From contig NZ_CP047984.1 of NCBI RefSeq assembly GCF_009931655.1, forward strand, positions 3,179,001-3,243,000: 64,000 nucleotides of DNA, written 5' to 3'. Positions 52,592 to 61,340 of the stretch are shown here, piece after piece. The position numbers were made by a program, and so were the translations under genes. Position 1 is the stretch's first letter, and every line of letters starts with the position of its first letter. This stretch comes from Pontibacter russatus. Lineage in GTDB: Bacteria > Bacteroidota > Bacteroidia > Cytophagales > Hymenobacteraceae. The notes under the pieces are model-generated. The model had not been told where the DNA came from, did no database searches, and saw nothing but the letters and a program-made list of their open reading frames with translations.

Positions 52592-52622
52592 GACTCTCCT
52601 CCTTGCAAAGAGGGAGGGGAGT
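52592..52622. repeat. Short C/T-G/A palindrome
   Basis: CTCTCCTCC followed by TTGCAAAG and then GAGGGAGGGGAG forms an interrupted inverted repeat. Small CTCCTCC...GGAGGAG elements recur in many genomes; no second copy was seen here. The rest of 52570-52813 carries no gene I can support. Confidence 0.35.
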
Positions 52623-52813
52623 TAGGCTTAAGATTTGGGCTGGCTCATATGGGGCTCATCAGCCTGTGCTTTATATATGGCCATATATGGCACGCGCGTC
52701 CTTGCTCGTGACTTGCTATCCTTGGGCCTCCGGCCCACTTGCCTGTCAGCTCAACTTTATAGTGAGGCACAAGTTGCAAACTCGCGCCAGCGTGGGAAAA
52801 TGCTGCGCACCAT

Positions 52814-53308
52814 CTACTCCTGCGCCGCGTCGGAAACCCCGGCATAGGTCTGGCTGATGATTTTGCCGTCTCTGATGATGAAGGTGTCGGTGGCGTAGGA
52901 GAGGTTGAAAGCGGGCGTTTTCGCCTGCCAGAGGATATAGGCCACATCCCCCTCTACCACCGATTTATCTAACTGGAAGGTAGTCTGGTCCTTTGGGAAG
53001 GCCTTGAACGCATTTTCAAAGTTAGTTCGTATCTCCTCCATCCCCTTGTAGGTTCTATCCGGCGTTATCAACACGGATTCCTCGGTATAGTCCGCCATCA
53101 CGGCTTCCATGTCGTTCTGACTGAAAGCCTCCCAATGGTGGTCCAACACTTCCTGTGTCCTGTCTTCGCTTATGGCGGCAGCAGGTGCATCCTGGCTGAT
53201 GGCTGTTTTCTGGGCATCCGGTGTGTCCTGCACGGCGGTGGAGGCATTGTCTGAACAGCCCCACGCCAGAAAGAGGAGCGCTACTGCGGGATAGATTTTG
53301 TGCTTCAT
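52814..53308 (-). CDS. NTF2-like (SnoaL/DUF4440 type) lipoprotein
   Basis: The ATG at 53308 gives 164 residues with a lipobox in ALLFLAWGCS; an upstream in-frame ATG at 53341 would add eleven residues before the signal. A Thr/Ala/Gln linker is followed by an NTF2 fold (about residues 45-160): VLDHHWEAFSQNDMEAVMAD, YTEESVLITPDRTYKGMEEI, ATDTFIIRDGKIISQTY. Such cone-shaped domains bind small hydrophobic molecules or act as ketosteroid-isomerase-like enzymes; no function can be set here. Confidence 0.87.
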   Translation of the reverse strand: MKHKIYPAVALLFLAWGCSDNASTAVQDTPDAQKTAISQDAPAAAISEDRTQEVLDHHWEAFSQNDMEAVMADYTEESVLITPDRTYKGMEEIRTNFENAFKAFPKDQTTFQLDKSVVEGDVAYILWQAKTPAFNLSYATDTFIIRDGKIISQTYAGVSDAAQE

Positions 53309-53418
53309 AAAGAATGGCTTTTCGTTTCGACAGGAACTCAAGTTATCGAATTCGCGGCGCAGTGCAAAGCCCTTCGGCAGAGATATTGCGGGCCCGGCAT
53401 TCCCGCAGGAAACAGTAA

Positions 53419-53464
53419 ATAAGGACGGCGGCTATATATAAAACCATATAGCCGCCGTCCTTAT
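53419..53464 (-). terminator. Terminator after the radical SAM gene
   Basis: A stem of about 19 perfect pairs is formed by 53419-53437 and 53446-53464 with core GGACGGCGGCTATAT. The tops of the arms are themselves ATATA, another hairpin built from the window's TATATA theme. Confidence 0.75.
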
Positions 53465-53483
53465 TATATATAGAAGGTTTCTA

Positions 53484-55688
53484 TTACAGAAGCAGCAGCC
53501 CTTTTTCGCGCAGCTCGAACCAACTTGGGGAACTCAGGAACTCGGTGAAGCTGAGGTGGGCGTCTGTCGGGAATGAGGCTTCCAGTTGTTTCAGCAGCAC
53601 GGTTTCGGTACTGTCGGTGTTTACCTGCTGCAGCACGCCGAACAGCCACTGGCCGATGCTGGCGGTCGTCTTCACCTGAAAATCCTCGCCTTTCTCATAA
53701 AAGGTAAGCACGCAGCGCTCAATCGTCTGCCCCTTCTTCGCCATCATGGTAAATTCTATCTCCGGCCGGTTGCCCAGCCACAGCACCCGGGCGTTTCGGC
53801 GCTCGGCGTCGGGCTTGGGTGCTTGCTGGATGGCGTTATATATCAGGTCGGGTTTGGTCTTCACACGTGGAACCTTGAAATCGAACCAGAACGAAGGCGG
53901 CTGCTCCAGCCCCACGCCGTGCATATAGTTATAGATGGCCTTTGCCAATCCCGGCCCGAACAGCTCATGGTCGGTGCCGGTGGGGTCGTCGTGCCAGAGG
54001 TCGTTGTTGGCAAAAAGCCCCTCTTCCGGACCCGACTTCACCACGCCGTATTTCTCCGGGCTTTTCCCCACGGGGCTATGCGCCGTCATACTAAAGCGGT
54101 GCCAGTAGCCGGACTGAATCACGTTGTTTACGAACAGTTGCCGCACCACCTCCAGCGAGTCAATCGTTTCCTGGGCCGTCTGCGTCGGGAAGCCATACAT
54201 GAGGTAGGCGTGCACCATGATGCCTGCCTGCGTAAACGCATCCGTTACCCGCGCCACCTGGTCGATGCTCACGCCTTTCTCCATCAGCGCCAGCAGCCGG
54301 TCAGAGGCCACTTCCAAGCCACCCGACACAGCGATGCAGCCCGAGGCGGCCAGCAGGCGGCAAAGGTCCGGCGAAAATGTCTTCTCAAAACGGATGTTCC
54401 CCCACCACGAGATTTTCACGCCCCTTCGGATGAGTTCGATGGCCATGTCGCGGAGCGGGGCGGGCGGGGCTGCCTCGTCCACAAAATGGAAGCCCGTTTG
54501 CCCCGTCTGCGCGATAATCTGCTCGATGCGGTCAACCAGCAGCGCGGCCGGGGCCACCTCGTAGCGGTTTATATAGTCCAGGGTGATGTCGCAGAAAGAG
54601 CAGCGTTTCCAGTAGCAGCCGTGCGCGATGGTGAGTTTGTTCCAGCGTCCGTCGCTCCAGAGGCGGTGCATCGGGTTGATGACGTCTATGACCGATAAAT
54701 AATCAACCAAAGGCAAGTCGCTGTAGTCGGGTGTGCCGATTTCGGTGTGCGGCACGTCGGCGTCGGTACAGTTGTTTATATAGACCACTTCGCCCTGCTG
54801 CAGCAGGAACGTGCGCTGCAACTGGTTTTGCGGCCGCTGCCCCTGCAGGTGCTCCAGCAGTTTCAGCCAGGGGCCTTCGCCGTCGTCCAGCGTCACAAAA
54901 TCGAGGTACTGAAACAGGCGCGGCTCGCGCAAGGTGCGCAGCTCGGTGTTGGGGTAGCCGCCGCCCATCACCGTTTTTATATGCGGGTGTTGCTGTTTGA
55001 TGTACTGCGCCATCCGGAGCCCGCCATACAGGTTGCCGGGGAAGGGAACAGAGAAGCCCACTACATCCGGTTGAGCCGCCTGCAGTTGCTCCTCCAGCAG
55101 TTCCAGCAGCAGTTGGTCCACCAGGTTGGGCGCTGTCTGCAGGGCCTCCTCCAGCGGGTCGAAGTGGGTGGCCGACATGGCCAGGCTCACGGCGTAGCGG
55201 CTGAAGGCGAAGTACGGGCACACGGTTTCCTTGATCAGGTCGCCGAGGTCCTCCAGGTACAGCGTGGCGAGGTAGCGGGCGCGGTCTGAGATGCCCATGC
55301 TGCCAAAGGCCCAGTCGATGTCCTCCACCTGGTCGAAGCGCGCCGCCTCCGGCAGAAAACGGCTGTAGCTGATTTGCTGGGCCAGGGTACTGTCTTTGTT
55401 CTGCAGGAACCGGATAACGGGCTCTATCGTCTGCAGATACTCCCGCTTCAGGCGCAGCATCCGCAGGCTGTTGTCCGATAATTCGTAATCCCCGGCCTCA
55501 ATGGCGTTGAAAATCTGCTGCAGCCCCTGGCGGCTAAACATCCGCAGCACCAGCTCAATGCCCATGTCGGCTTGGGTTACTTTGTAGCCACGGCCGGTCA
55601 GGAAGCCCTTCAGATAGGCGGTGGCCGGGTAGGGCGTGTTGAGCTGCGTGAGCGGTGGCGTCAGGAGCAGGATGGATGGTTTCTCCAA
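53484..55688 (-). CDS. B12-binding-domain radical SAM protein with CX4CX2C cluster motif
   Basis: A 734-residue protein. The N-terminal half has a cobalamin-binding-like Rossmann domain (PSILLLTPPLTQLNTPYPA, then DVVGFSVPFPGNLYGGLRMA and MGGGYPNTELR). The radical SAM core carries HGCYWKRCSFCD, in which four residues rather than three separate the first two cysteines, and a SAM strand WWGNIRFEKTF. A C-terminal part of about 200 residues is probably substrate specific. Relatives modify lipids, hopanoids or peptides, but no neighbour fixes the substrate. Probably monocistronic. Confidence 0.9.
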   Translation of the reverse strand: MEKPSILLLTPPLTQLNTPYPATAYLKGFLTGRGYKVTQADMGIELVLRMFSRQGLQQIFNAIEAGDYELSDNSLRMLRLKREYLQTIEPVIRFLQNKDSTLAQQISYSRFLPEAARFDQVEDIDWAFGSMGISDRARYLATLYLEDLGDLIKETVCPYFAFSRYAVSLAMSATHFDPLEEALQTAPNLVDQLLLELLEEQLQAAQPDVVGFSVPFPGNLYGGLRMAQYIKQQHPHIKTVMGGGYPNTELRTLREPRLFQYLDFVTLDDGEGPWLKLLEHLQGQRPQNQLQRTFLLQQGEVVYINNCTDADVPHTEIGTPDYSDLPLVDYLSVIDVINPMHRLWSDGRWNKLTIAHGCYWKRCSFCDITLDYINRYEVAPAALLVDRIEQIIAQTGQTGFHFVDEAAPPAPLRDMAIELIRRGVKISWWGNIRFEKTFSPDLCRLLAASGCIAVSGGLEVASDRLLALMEKGVSIDQVARVTDAFTQAGIMVHAYLMYGFPTQTAQETIDSLEVVRQLFVNNVIQSGYWHRFSMTAHSPVGKSPEKYGVVKSGPEEGLFANNDLWHDDPTGTDHELFGPGLAKAIYNYMHGVGLEQPPSFWFDFKVPRVKTKPDLIYNAIQQAPKPDAERRNARVLWLGNRPEIEFTMMAKKGQTIERCVLTFYEKGEDFQVKTTASIGQWLFGVLQQVNTDSTETVLLKQLEASFPTDAHLSFTEFLSSPSWFELREKGLLLL

Positions 55689-56016
55689 GGTATAAAGATC
55701 AGGTAAAACGTCGGGCCTTTGCAGGCCCGTAGAGCAAAGCTACATATAAATGGGGCAACTACCGGCAGGGAAAGTGCCGGAAGGCCGCTCTCCCGCAACA
55801 GCCGCGGCCGGAGGCAAGTTCAAGAATTACCCATGGTTCAGAATTTAGATTATATATAACGGGATAAATATAGGATCGTAAAGATTAAATAAAATAAATA
55901 TTTCTTGGGATATATCGGTTATGAAAGATATTTATATATATTTGTAACATTATATATAATGAAAGAACATTAACATCGCCTTCAGCTTTACGAACACCGC
56001 CAAACTTACCCTTTAT
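55689..56016. other. Divergent intergenic stretch, AT-rich
   Basis: Holds the promoters of the radical SAM gene and of the lipoprotein at 56017. It is rich in TATATA tracts at 55850-55972. One clear Bacteroidota promoter points right (55913-55944). No gene is seen. Confidence 0.6.
55913..55944 (+). promoter_or_regulatory. Promoter of the lipoprotein gene at 56017
   Basis: CTTG at 55913-55916 and TATATTTG at 55937-55944 lie 20 bases apart, a good match to the TTTG/TAnnTTTG arrangement. The leader to the ATG would be about 65 bases. Confidence 0.55.
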
Positions 56017-56556
56017 ATGCACAAGCCGAAGAATTTCCAGATGATTGTGACCCTGGCCCTGCTGGTAATGGCCGCCTCCTGCTCCCTCTTCCAGAAAAAC
56101 GTGCATACGCCGCAGACATTTGAGCTGCGCATAGACCGCCCGGCCGGTGCCGCCTTACATTTCTCAGTGCTGAAAGACGTGGACACGAACACCAGGGCGC
56201 TGCAGGAAAACGCCGCCAGCCGGGAAAGCCTTTCCATCAACAGCATCACCTATACCGTCAGTGACTACAGCGGAAACAGCGACGCCGTTATTTCCGGAAA
56301 CATCGAGTTCGCGCTTTCCGGCAGCAGTGACTTCACGGTGCTCGACTCCATTACGGACCTGCACCTCGGGAAAATGGAGGAAAGCGGGCAGGAAAACACC
56401 ATCCGGCTGCAGGGCAGCGCCGTAGAGCAAAAGCTTGCGCAACTGCTGCAGCGCGGCAGCATGGTTACTTTCCGGCTGAACGCCACCACCACAGACAGCC
56501 CCATCGCCGCCAGCCTGCTCGTTACCATAGATGCCCAGATGACGGTGGAGCTTTGA
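56017..56556 (+). CDS. Hypothetical lipoprotein (179 residues)
   Basis: The signal region MHKPKNFQMIVTLALLVMAA is followed by the lipobox AASC (residue 22). The mature part is beta-rich with regular alternation (FELRIDRPAGAALHFSVLKD, AVISGNIEFALSGSSDFTVL, MVTFRLNATTTDSPIAASLL). It suggests an immunoglobulin-like or jelly-roll domain. No family recognised. It is monocistronic with its own promoter and a strong terminator. Confidence 0.78.
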   Translation: MHKPKNFQMIVTLALLVMAASCSLFQKNVHTPQTFELRIDRPAGAALHFSVLKDVDTNTRALQENAASRESLSINSITYTVSDYSGNSDAVISGNIEFALSGSSDFTVLDSITDLHLGKMEESGQENTIRLQGSAVEQKLAQLLQRGSMVTFRLNATTTDSPIAASLLVTIDAQMTVEL

Positions 56557-56593
56557 AATATCAATGACCGCCCCTTTCCGCTTTAAACCCTCA

Positions 56594-56632
56594 TAAGACA
56601 AACGCCTGCCTCAGTGGCAGGCGTTTGTCTTA
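56594..56632. terminator. Intrinsic terminator, 17-bp perfect stem
   Basis: TAAGACAAACGCCTGCC (56594-56610) pairs exactly with 56616-56632 around a five-base loop TCAGT. It lies between the convergent lipoprotein and DUF2798 genes. Confidence 0.85.
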
Positions 56633-56698
56633 ATATACAGCACGGGGCACAGGTTGCCTCATCGCAACATAGGTTATATATGGGCGTGCGCCGTCCCG

Positions 56699-56923
56699 TT
56701 ATTTCGTTAGCTTTTTGACGATATAGTTCACCGCGGGCACAATGGCCAGCACCGTGGCTGAGATCAGCACAAAGAACACGAAGAAGCTGCGCATCCACCG
56801 CACCACAAAGCCAGAGGTGAAGCCAAAGGTGTAGATTTCCAGGGCGGAGGCCAGCAGCAGGCTGATCACGGCCAGCAGGAGTAGCCTTCGTTTGAGTTGC
56901 GGCGCCAGGAATCGTTTTTTCAT
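56699..56923 (-). CDS. DUF2798 small membrane protein
   Basis: A 74-residue protein with two membrane helices (LLLLAVISLLLASALEIYTF and FVFFVLISATVLAIVPAVNY), flanked by basic ends MKKRFLAPQLKRR and VKKLTK. The paired helices with a WMRSF link match DUF2798. Function unknown. Confidence 0.82.
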   Translation of the reverse strand: MKKRFLAPQLKRRLLLLAVISLLLASALEIYTFGFTSGFVVRWMRSFFVFFVLISATVLAIVPAVNYIVKKLTK

Positions 56924-56971
56924 AAGCTTTTACGGGGCGCAATTTACGGAACCGGCTGCCATATATGGCTA

Positions 56972-57145
56972 TCAGGAATGGCCTTTTTCCGCTTCCTCCG
57001 CTTCCTGGTCAGCGCTGCCGGGTGTGCGCTGCCCAGTCCGGGGCTGCGGCGGCGGGCCTTTTTTGTCCTGCTTCACGCGCTCCACATCCGACGAATCGTC
57101 TTTTGTCGTCTCCTGCATCGGGTCTCTCGGTTTGTTCTCTTTCAT
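56972..57145 (-). CDS. Small hydrophilic, probably disordered protein (57 residues)
   Basis: A frame from ATG at 57145 to TGA at 56972. It begins MKENKPRDPMQETTKDDSSD and is made of Lys, Glu, Asp, Gln and Pro with no hydrophobic core (QDKKGPPPQPRTGQRTPGS). It lies 48 bases before the DUF2798 gene on the same strand. Similar small charged proteins are common in this phylum (compare 63770-63952). Expression is not certain. Confidence 0.5.
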   Translation of the reverse strand: MKENKPRDPMQETTKDDSSDVERVKQDKKGPPPQPRTGQRTPGSADQEAEEAEKGHS

Positions 57146-57297
57146 GGCGGCTGTTTCCGGATGGTGTCTTTTTGCTTACGGGGCAAGGGCCGCCTTGGTG
57201 CCGCCCATTCAACATTAAACCTGCTGCAGACGTACATGAAGGGGCTGGCTGTAAGGGAAACAGCCGGATTATGTTTAACCGGAAAGAACTGAACCAG

Positions 57298-57588
57298 ATG
57301 AATAAGAAGAGCATAAGATCATCAACTTTGTTTGCATTGGGCGCAGCCGCCGTCGCCACATTCGGGCTGGCCTCCTGCAACACAGGCACTGAGCCGGGCG
57401 ATGTGAACGTGGACAGGGGCGAAATACATGAGGAAGGCTCAATGATAGGCGACGAGCCCGGCAACACCACCCGCTACAGCGACACCGCCGACACCGGAGA
57501 AGAATACTATGAGAACGGGAATAAGGAAGGCAGCGCGGTTAATACCGGCGACGGCGAGGAAGGCACAGAACGCGGCGAAGAGCAATAA
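57298..57588 (+). CDS. Small acidic lipoprotein (96 residues)
   Basis: The ATG at 57298 gives a protein starting MNKKSIRSSTLFALGAAAVA with a lipobox in LASCNTG (cysteine at residue 27); the much longer open frame upstream is rejected. The mature part is short, acidic and low-complexity (NVDRGEIHEEGSMIGDEPGN, GDGEEGTERGEEQ) and is probably disordered. Unknown function; may be a surface-charge lipoprotein. Confidence 0.7.
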   Translation: MNKKSIRSSTLFALGAAAVATFGLASCNTGTEPGDVNVDRGEIHEEGSMIGDEPGNTTRYSDTADTGEEYYENGNKEGSAVNTGDGEEGTERGEEQ

Positions 57589-57791
57589 GCTATATAGGGA
57601 AAAGGACACAAGTGTCAAGACATTAGACACAAGGCTTTTTATGCTATATATAGTTGACATGCAGAAGGTAAATGTACGTCATGCTTTTATGAATAGTGCA
57701 AGCTAATTTTATCCTTTACTCTAAAGCGTTATATATTACAAGATTTTGAAAGCAAGCAAGGTGTGATGCAAAGAATCTTGTGTGCCTTTGC

Positions 57792-57848
57792 CTTTTAAAC
57801 CATCGGCGCCTGCTTCCGTTTCGGAAGCAGGCGCCGATGGTTTAAAAG
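57792..57848. terminator. 27-bp perfect hairpin with 3-base loop
   Basis: 57792-57818 and 57822-57848 are exact reverse complements around TTT. The core is CATCGGCGCCTGCTTCCG. The outer arms contain TTTTAAA, so a T-tract is built into the base of the stem rather than following it. It lies 12 bases past the stop of the beta-propeller lipoprotein gene, so it is its likely terminator. Confidence 0.75.
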
Positions 57849-57859
57849 CAGTAGCAGGC

Positions 57860-58969
57860 TTAGTTGAACACGAAGCCGCTCGGCCCGATTCCTGCCTTGA
57901 ACTCGCTGACCTGCGTGCCGTCAGGCTGGTATATATAAACTGTGCCCTCACCGGAAAAACCGTTGGTGTCGCTGCCATACAGGTAGCCGTTGTCCGGGTC
58001 CACGCCCAGGCCATAGAAGTTGCGGCCGATGAAGGGCGAAGCGGCAAGGCTGTTCAGGCTCGGGTTGTGCGCGTACGTGGCGCCCTGGTAGTTATAGTAC
58101 AGCTTGCCGCCGTCACTCGTAATCGCCAGGTTATCGGGGGTATGCTGGTTGCTGCCAAAGGGGAGGGTGTTCACCACGGCATTGTTGGCTGTGTTGACGG
58201 ACACCAGCGCGCCGGGCGTCGTTTCGTCGTAGTTCACGCTCCAGTCCGCGTTGTATACCGTTTTTCCCTTCGCCAGCACCCAGAGCCTGTTCTTGATGCC
58301 CACTTCCAGCTCTGCCGGCCCGTCGCTTACCTGGATGTCTGTTTCCACGGCATCGGTGCCTGTGTTGATCACGGTGATTTTATCGCCGCCGCTGATGGCG
58401 ACGTACAGCTTTCCTTCCACCACCAGCAACTCCTCCGGCTGCGGCCCCACCGCGATGGTCTTCACCACCTGCAGCGATTTCAGGTCAATCACGGACACTT
58501 GCCCCGGCTGCCCGAAGGTGACCCACTCCGACACGTAGGCTTTGTCGGGGGTGGCCGCCGTGAAGTGGCGTGGCTGCTTTAAGCCCACTACGCCCTCTGT
58601 TTCCATGGTATAGGCGTTCACCACCTCCAGTTTGTCGCTGTTGTTGGCCACGATATAGGCGCGATCGCCTACTATATCCATATCCATCACCACATCGCCC
58701 AGCAGGCGGTCATCGTTTGCTTTCTGGGTGATGTTGTTCACCACCTCGTGCCCGGCGCTGTCGCTCAGGAAAGAGATGGAGCCGTTGGGGGTACCGTAGT
58801 TGCCCTCGTTCAATATAAAAACACCCTGCTGGTCGTAGGGGCCGCGCACTTCGGTGTCGGCAACCGGGTTTACTTTTTCCTCGTCGCTGTCGCAGCCCGT
58901 GAAGCCCAGGGAACCGGTCAGCAGCAGGGCAGCTATATAGAAGCTGCGGAATGGGGTACTTCTTTTCAT
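57860..58969 (-). CDS. YncE/DUF5074-like beta-propeller lipoprotein
   Basis: The ATG at 58969 gives 369 residues with a lipoprotein signal (MKRSTPFRSFYIAALLLTGS, lipobox GFTGC); upstream starts in the longer frame are rejected. Seven-bladed YVTN-type propeller repeats follow: GVFILNEGNYGTPNGSISFL, KLEVVNAYTMETEGVVGLKQ, GQVSVIDLKSLQVVKTIAVG, KLYVAISGGDKITVINTG. It starts 19 bases after a TonB receptor gene under a cobalamin riboswitch. In Bacteroidota such lipoproteins are surface partners of B12 receptors, so a role in capturing cobalamin is likely. Confidence 0.9.
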   Translation of the reverse strand: MKRSTPFRSFYIAALLLTGSLGFTGCDSDEEKVNPVADTEVRGPYDQQGVFILNEGNYGTPNGSISFLSDSAGHEVVNNITQKANDDRLLGDVVMDMDIVGDRAYIVANNSDKLEVVNAYTMETEGVVGLKQPRHFTAATPDKAYVSEWVTFGQPGQVSVIDLKSLQVVKTIAVGPQPEELLVVEGKLYVAISGGDKITVINTGTDAVETDIQVSDGPAELEVGIKNRLWVLAKGKTVYNADWSVNYDETTPGALVSVNTANNAVVNTLPFGSNQHTPDNLAITSDGGKLYYNYQGATYAHNPSLNSLAASPFIGRNFYGLGVDPDNGYLYGSDTNGFSGEGTVYIYQPDGTQVSEFKAGIGPSGFVFN

Positions 58970-58988
58970 GAGTTGGTGTATATGTAAA

Positions 58989-60917
58989 TTAAGGAATGAT
59001 AAAGCGTATGCTGAAGGTATAGCCGCGGGGCGGCATGGCACGGTAAGCCATTGTCTGGTACTCCGCACTGGTCACGTTATCGGCGCGCAGTGAGAGGAGG
59101 AGCGTGTTGTCCTGTAGTTTCAACTTCCGGCTCAGGGCCAGTTGCAGCAGCAGGAAACTGTTCAGACTGGTCGTTTCGGAGTTGCTGGTGTAGCGCGGGC
59201 CCGTGTAGTTCAGATTGCCCAGCACGGTCCAGTGGTGGTAATTCATATCTGCCGCGAGCGTGGCCTTGTGCAGCGGCACATACATCAACTGCTTGCCTTT
59301 GTCGCCTGCCGTGCCTTCATAGATAGCCACCTGCTCCGAGGAGGTGTAGGTGTAGCCGGCGGTGCTGCTCAGTTTTATTTCGCCCAGCGTAGCGGTGGCC
59401 TGGCTGCTGAGTTCGATGCCCTGCGAGCGCACTTTCTGCAGATTGTAAGGCCGCCAGTTGCCGGTGTGGTCGGGTGTCCATTGTATCCAGTCATCGATTA
59501 GCATATGGTAGGCGGAGGCCTCTGTCTCCAGCAGCAGCGTGTTGCCCAGCACCAGCAGGTGGCGCAGCCCGGCTTCGTAGCTCCAGCCCTGCTCCGGTTT
59601 CAGGTCCGGGTTGCCCGCGCCCACCCAGAAGCGGTCGTTGAGGGTGGGCACGCGGTAGCTGCCCGAGGCATTGCCCTTCAGCGAAAGCTGGTGCCTGTTC
59701 CGGCGGTAAAACTTCCAGTCGAAGCCCAAGGCGGGCGTGGGCAAGGGGTTATATCCCTCCACCAGCGCCTGCCGCACGTTCAGGCTCAGGGCCAGCGGCG
59801 CAACCGGGTTGTAGCGGAAAAGCGCGAAGGCTGACGCTCTGTTTTCCTCCTGCTGCCCGGCGTAGCCATCGTTTTCGGCTATATAGTGCTGCAGGTTGAG
59901 GCCGCCGCGCAGGCTCCAGTTGTCGCCCCGGGTGTAGGTTTGCTCCGCCTGTAGCTGGTAGGTATGCACATCGGCTACTGAGTTGATGGAGCGGTCGGTG
60001 TAGTGGAGGTAATCTTTGAAATAGGCTGCTTTTATATCCGTCTGGCCCCAGTGGCTGCTGTGTTTCAGTTCCGCCAGCAGGCGCAGGTTCTCGTCCCGTT
60101 GCTTTGCCTCGTTGTAGGCGGAGCCCATGGCTGGCTGCAGTTCCCGGTCGGCATAGGTGTACCAGCCGTGGAAAGCCACCTGCGTTTTTGGAGAGAATTT
60201 ATATATAAAGTCCTGGGTGAACCCCTGGAGTTGCTGCCCGGCGTGCTGCTGCCTTACCTCCGGTGTGTCGAAGCGGGAGATGTCTTTGTAAGGGAAATCG
60301 TTTTCGGCAAAGCGAACGTAGGCGCTGGTACCAATTTGCAGTTTTTCGTTGCCGTAGCTGACGCGCCCGCTGCTGAAGTAGCGGCCAAAGCTGCCCGCCT
60401 CCTGCTGCACCTCCAGCCCAAAACCTGTACCCTTATATATGGGAGAACCCAACAGCACCGCGCCGCCAATCGCCCCGCTGCCATATATAGCCGCCGCCGA
60501 GCCGTACTGCACCGCCACTTCCCCAATCCCGCTGAGCGGCAGCGTGGAGAAATCGGACTGGCCCAGGGTGGCAGGCGCGATGTTCAGGCCGTTCCAGAGC
60601 ACAACGGTTTGCGAGGCGCTGGTGCCCCGGAACGCGACAGAAGAAATGCCGCTCGCGCCGTAGCTTTTAAAGTAGATGGGAGTGCGGGCCTGCAGGGCGT
60701 CTGCCAGCGAGCCGGAGGCGTAGGTGCTCAGGTAGCTGCTGTCGAGGGCGCTGACGCGGCTGCCCGCCGCATATACCTCGGCGGGTTTGCCGAACACCTC
60801 CACGGTGCGCAGCTGGTGCAGCGTGGTGTCCTGCTGCGCCACAGCAGGCGCGGCCAAGCCCAGCGAGCAGGCAGCCATCGCCCAAAACGTACGGAAAGAA
60901 GATAATGCCACGTCCAC
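58989..60917 (-). CDS. btuB: TonB-dependent cobalamin receptor (BtuB-like)
   Basis: Outer-membrane receptor that imports vitamin B12-type corrinoids. After the signal (ending LAAPAVAQQD) come the TonB box region and plug (LRTVEVFGKPAEVYAAGSRV, LQARTPIYFKSYGASGISSV, AFRGTSASQTVVLWNGLNIA). A 22-strand barrel ends in the aromatic signature YTFSIRFIIP. A GTG at 60917 gives a 642-residue form with a proper signal; the first ATG at 60878 leaves too short a signal. It is controlled by the cobalamin riboswitch at 61025-61216. Confidence 0.9.
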   Translation of the reverse strand: MDVALSSFRTFWAMAACSLGLAAPAVAQQDTTLHQLRTVEVFGKPAEVYAAGSRVSALDSSYLSTYASGSLADALQARTPIYFKSYGASGISSVAFRGTSASQTVVLWNGLNIAPATLGQSDFSTLPLSGIGEVAVQYGSAAAIYGSGAIGGAVLLGSPIYKGTGFGLEVQQEAGSFGRYFSSGRVSYGNEKLQIGTSAYVRFAENDFPYKDISRFDTPEVRQQHAGQQLQGFTQDFIYKFSPKTQVAFHGWYTYADRELQPAMGSAYNEAKQRDENLRLLAELKHSSHWGQTDIKAAYFKDYLHYTDRSINSVADVHTYQLQAEQTYTRGDNWSLRGGLNLQHYIAENDGYAGQQEENRASAFALFRYNPVAPLALSLNVRQALVEGYNPLPTPALGFDWKFYRRNRHQLSLKGNASGSYRVPTLNDRFWVGAGNPDLKPEQGWSYEAGLRHLLVLGNTLLLETEASAYHMLIDDWIQWTPDHTGNWRPYNLQKVRSQGIELSSQATATLGEIKLSSTAGYTYTSSEQVAIYEGTAGDKGKQLMYVPLHKATLAADMNYHHWTVLGNLNYTGPRYTSNSETTSLNSFLLLQLALSRKLKLQDNTLLLSLRADNVTSAEYQTMAYRAMPPRGYTFSIRFIIP

Positions 60918-61024
60918 GGTTGCTTTAGTCCCGAAGCATGCTGGCAGGTAAAAGGCAGGAACAGCAGGCGCCCTAACGGCGGAGGCCGTGCAGCTTTTTA
61001 CCCGAAAGCATACGACAAATAGGT

Positions 61025-61216
61025 GTCGGACTGGCAGGTCTCCTGGCTCTCTTCGGTCAGCCCGCCTTCCCACGCGGCAGATGCCGCACAGTGGCCGTTG
61101 GTATGGGCTGACTTTTTAATGAAGATGACAGTTGCGGGAACAGCGCAGGATTTACACCTGCTTCCCTTTTAAGGCCCTTACCACGGCAGTAGTAAGCGCC
61201 ACCAATCTGGCACGAA
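61025..61216 (-). ncRNA. Cobalamin riboswitch
   Basis: On the minus strand the leader shows the hallmark features of the AdoCbl riboswitch class. The B12 box GCCACTGTGCGG lies at 61095-61084. The upstream core GGGAAGCAGGTGTAAATCCT is at about 61172-61153, and GCGCTGTTCCCGCAACTGT follows. The closing part GAGCCAGGAGACCTGCC is at about 61049-61033. It lies in the leader of the BtuB-like gene and would shut expression off when cobalamin is plentiful. Ends are approximate to about ten bases. Confidence 0.93.
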
Positions 61217-61340
61217 GGTAATTATTAATTCCGAATTACGAGTTATATATAGGATAAGAGAAAGAAGGAGCCTAACCCGGTAGTCAACTCGTCGTACCAA
61301 CCAAACACGAACAACAAAACACAATAAACGAGCAACAAAC

